Origin: an uncultured Peptococcaceae bacterium | GTDB lineage: Bacteria > Bacillota > Desulfotomaculia > Desulfotomaculales > Desulfocucumaceae | Direction: 5' to 3' | NCBI GenBank assembly: GCA_958417755.1 | Contig: CATZDY010000142.1 | Coordinates: 1-6,129, forward strand | Length of the DNA: 6,129 bases | In this document: positions 5,090 to 6,129 of the stretch, piece after piece | Layout: every line of letters starts with the position of its first letter | Numbering within the stretch: the stretch's first letter is position 1 | Notes under the pieces: model-generated | Told to the model about the DNA's origin: nothing | The model's database searches: none | Seen by the model: only the letters and a program-made list of their open reading frames with translations | Program-made: the position numbers and the translations under genes

Positions 5090-6127
5090 ATGCCTAGCTA
5101 TTTGGTGCGATTTACACCCCTGGAACCATATTTTTTCGGCAATGAGAAATCCTTTGCCTTTGGAGAGGTGATGACACAAAAATCAGGTAATTATTTCGTT
5201 TCTTCAGAGGATACACCTTCTCAAACCGCTATTTTAGGTTCCCTTCGTTATTGTTGTCTTGATACAATCAATGAGGACTATTCCTTTGATAAAAATGTGA
5301 TTGGTCCTTGTAGCTTTAAGATGACAGAAAGAAAACAGAATTTTGGGGTTATACGATCAATCTCCCCGATGTTTCTTACAGATGGGCGAGATTATTATTT
5401 AAAAACTCCCTTTGATCATATTATGCGGAATTGTGATTCAAATGGTTCTTATACGCCTTTTCAAATGAAAAATTATAAAAAGGTTTCCACCAGTGAAGGA
5501 AGCAGATATTTGCCCCAGGATTATGTAGCCAAAGAAGGTATTGCGGATAGTTATGTAAATCTTCGAACCAGAGAAATTTCTACAGGTTTATTTTCCTCCA
5601 ATACAAGGGTGGGGATTAAAAAAAGTTCCGTTCAGGAGGGATTCTTTAAAAGAGAATACAAGATTCTTGAAAAAGATTTTTCTTTTGCTGTATTTGCTGT
5701 GATTGAAAAAAATATGCAAAACAAAATCATATACATGGGCCAGGGTAAGTCTGTCTTTAGCGTTACCTTTGAAGAAAAGAGCAATAATTTCCTTCCAAAA
5801 GTTCAAAATTTTTTTAAAAACCACGACGCCAGACTGGCCTTTGCTATATCAGATCTTTATGTGTCTAAAGATATCTATCAGTCCTGTTATTTTGTAAATA
5901 CCAAGATAAAGGAGCATAGAACTTTTGAAACTGTGGAAGGGGCACAGAATTTTTTCCAACGTTTTAAAAAAGGAACTGAACTTATCCATTTACTCCAAGT
6001 TGGTAGTATGTTTTGGGTGAAAGATTTTATGATGTTTTCTAATATGCTTTGCAATGAGAATTGCCAACAAATAGGATTGAATGCTGTGATAAGAGGAGGC
6101 GCAGATAGTGAAGATCAATGTTTATAA
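5090..6127 (+). CDS. cmr3: Type III-B CRISPR RAMP protein Cmr3
   Basis: Cmr3 is a Cas5-like RAMP subunit that binds the 5' handle of the crRNA and pairs with Cas10/Cmr2 at the foot of the Cmr complex. The 345-residue product is complete and of normal length (Cmr3 is about 320-400). It begins YLVRFTPLEPYFFGNEKSF (residues 4-22). The family signature follows: YFVSSEDTPSQTAILGSLRY (residues 35-54). Later come RVGIKKSSVQEGFFKREY (173-190), DFSFAVFAVIE, the glycine-containing MGQGKSVFSV (216-225) and, near the C-terminus, IGLNAVI (328-334). The start at 5090 is set by AGGAGGTG 8 nt upstream and leaves 7 bp after the cas10 stop. The end overlaps the next start at 6108 by 20 bp. Its first 12 bases are identical to those of cas10. 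A distant relation to Csx10 of type III-D is possible, but the LGSLRY context and gene order favour Cmr3. Confidence 0.92.
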   Translation: MPSYLVRFTPLEPYFFGNEKSFAFGEVMTQKSGNYFVSSEDTPSQTAILGSLRYCCLDTINEDYSFDKNVIGPCSFKMTERKQNFGVIRSISPMFLTDGRDYYLKTPFDHIMRNCDSNGSYTPFQMKNYKKVSTSEGSRYLPQDYVAKEGIADSYVNLRTREISTGLFSSNTRVGIKKSSVQEGFFKREYKILEKDFSFAVFAVIEKNMQNKIIYMGQGKSVFSVTFEEKSNNFLPKVQNFFKNHDARLAFAISDLYVSKDIYQSCYFVNTKIKEHRTFETVEGAQNFFQRFKKGTELIHLLQVGSMFWVKDFMMFSNMLCNENCQQIGLNAVIRGGADSEDQCL

Positions 6128-6129
6128 AA
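6108..6129 (+). CDS. Start of next operon gene, probably cmr4 (partial, cut by window edge)
   Basis: A GTG at 6108 opens a frame reading MKINVYK before the window ends. GAGGAGG at 6093-6099 lies 8 nt upstream, inside the 3' end of cmr3, so this gene overlaps cmr3 by 20 bp in the same coupled style as the rest of the operon. In type III-B operons the gene after cmr3 is usually cmr4, the backbone subunit that cuts target RNA. Only seven codons are seen, so the identity rests on gene order and not on sequence similarity. Confidence 0.5.

Noticed and set aside
4949..5179. Minus-strand open frame across the cas10-cmr3 junction
   Set aside because: It opposes two well-supported genes and is a shadow of their coding sequence.
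5588..5897. Minus-strand and alternative plus frames inside cmr3
   Set aside because: They are fully contained in cmr3, whose frame carries the family signatures; lysine- and phenylalanine-rich shadows are common in AT-rich genes.

Overview
The window is about 6.1 kb of AT-rich DNA from a bacterium, most likely a member of the Bacillota (Bacilli or thermophilic Clostridia). This rests on the low GC content, the strong AGGAGG-type ribosome binding sites, a CRISPR repeat ending in GGAATTGAAAC as is common in that phylum, and a decayed Bacillus-style lipoprotein gene. No species can be named from the sequence alone.

Layout, all on the + strand. Positions 1-760 hold the leader-distal part of a CRISPR array: eleven 30-bp repeats, eleven spacers of 34-38 bp, and a degenerate twelfth repeat that closes the array. 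The leader and any earlier repeats lie to the left, outside the window. Positions 761-2387 contain no convincing intact gene. They hold a frameshifted lipoprotein pseudogene (about 1374-1794) with a possible promoter, a short coding-like remnant, a weak terminator, several inverted repeats including a possible multi-branched RNA fold at 2018-2110, and candidate promoters for the operon that follows. From 2388 to the right edge runs a tightly coupled type III-B (Cmr) CRISPR effector operon in the order cmr1, cas10/cmr2, cmr3, with the first codons of a fourth gene (position of cmr4) beginning at 6108.

How it works together (family knowledge plus inference). The array transcript would be cut in its repeats to give crRNAs with the 5' tag AUUGAAAC. 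Cmr1, Cas10/Cmr2 and Cmr3, together with Cmr4-6 presumably encoded to the right, would load these crRNAs and bind complementary phage RNA. This Cas10 starts directly at its first palm-like domain and lacks the N-terminal HD nuclease domain, while the GGDD cyclase motif is intact. The complex is therefore predicted to signal through cyclic oligoadenylate rather than cut DNA itself, and would need a cOA-activated effector encoded elsewhere. No cas6, cas1 or cas2 is visible here, so crRNA processing and spacer uptake must come from genes outside the window.

The points most worth a second look are the HD-less Cas10, a spacer (496-532) whose reverse complement reads like a phage Gp15-family protein, an abrupt drop in GC inside cmr1, and the identical 12-bp start sequence shared by cas10 and cmr3. 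The window looks like a recognisable variant of a known system rather than a wholly new one.
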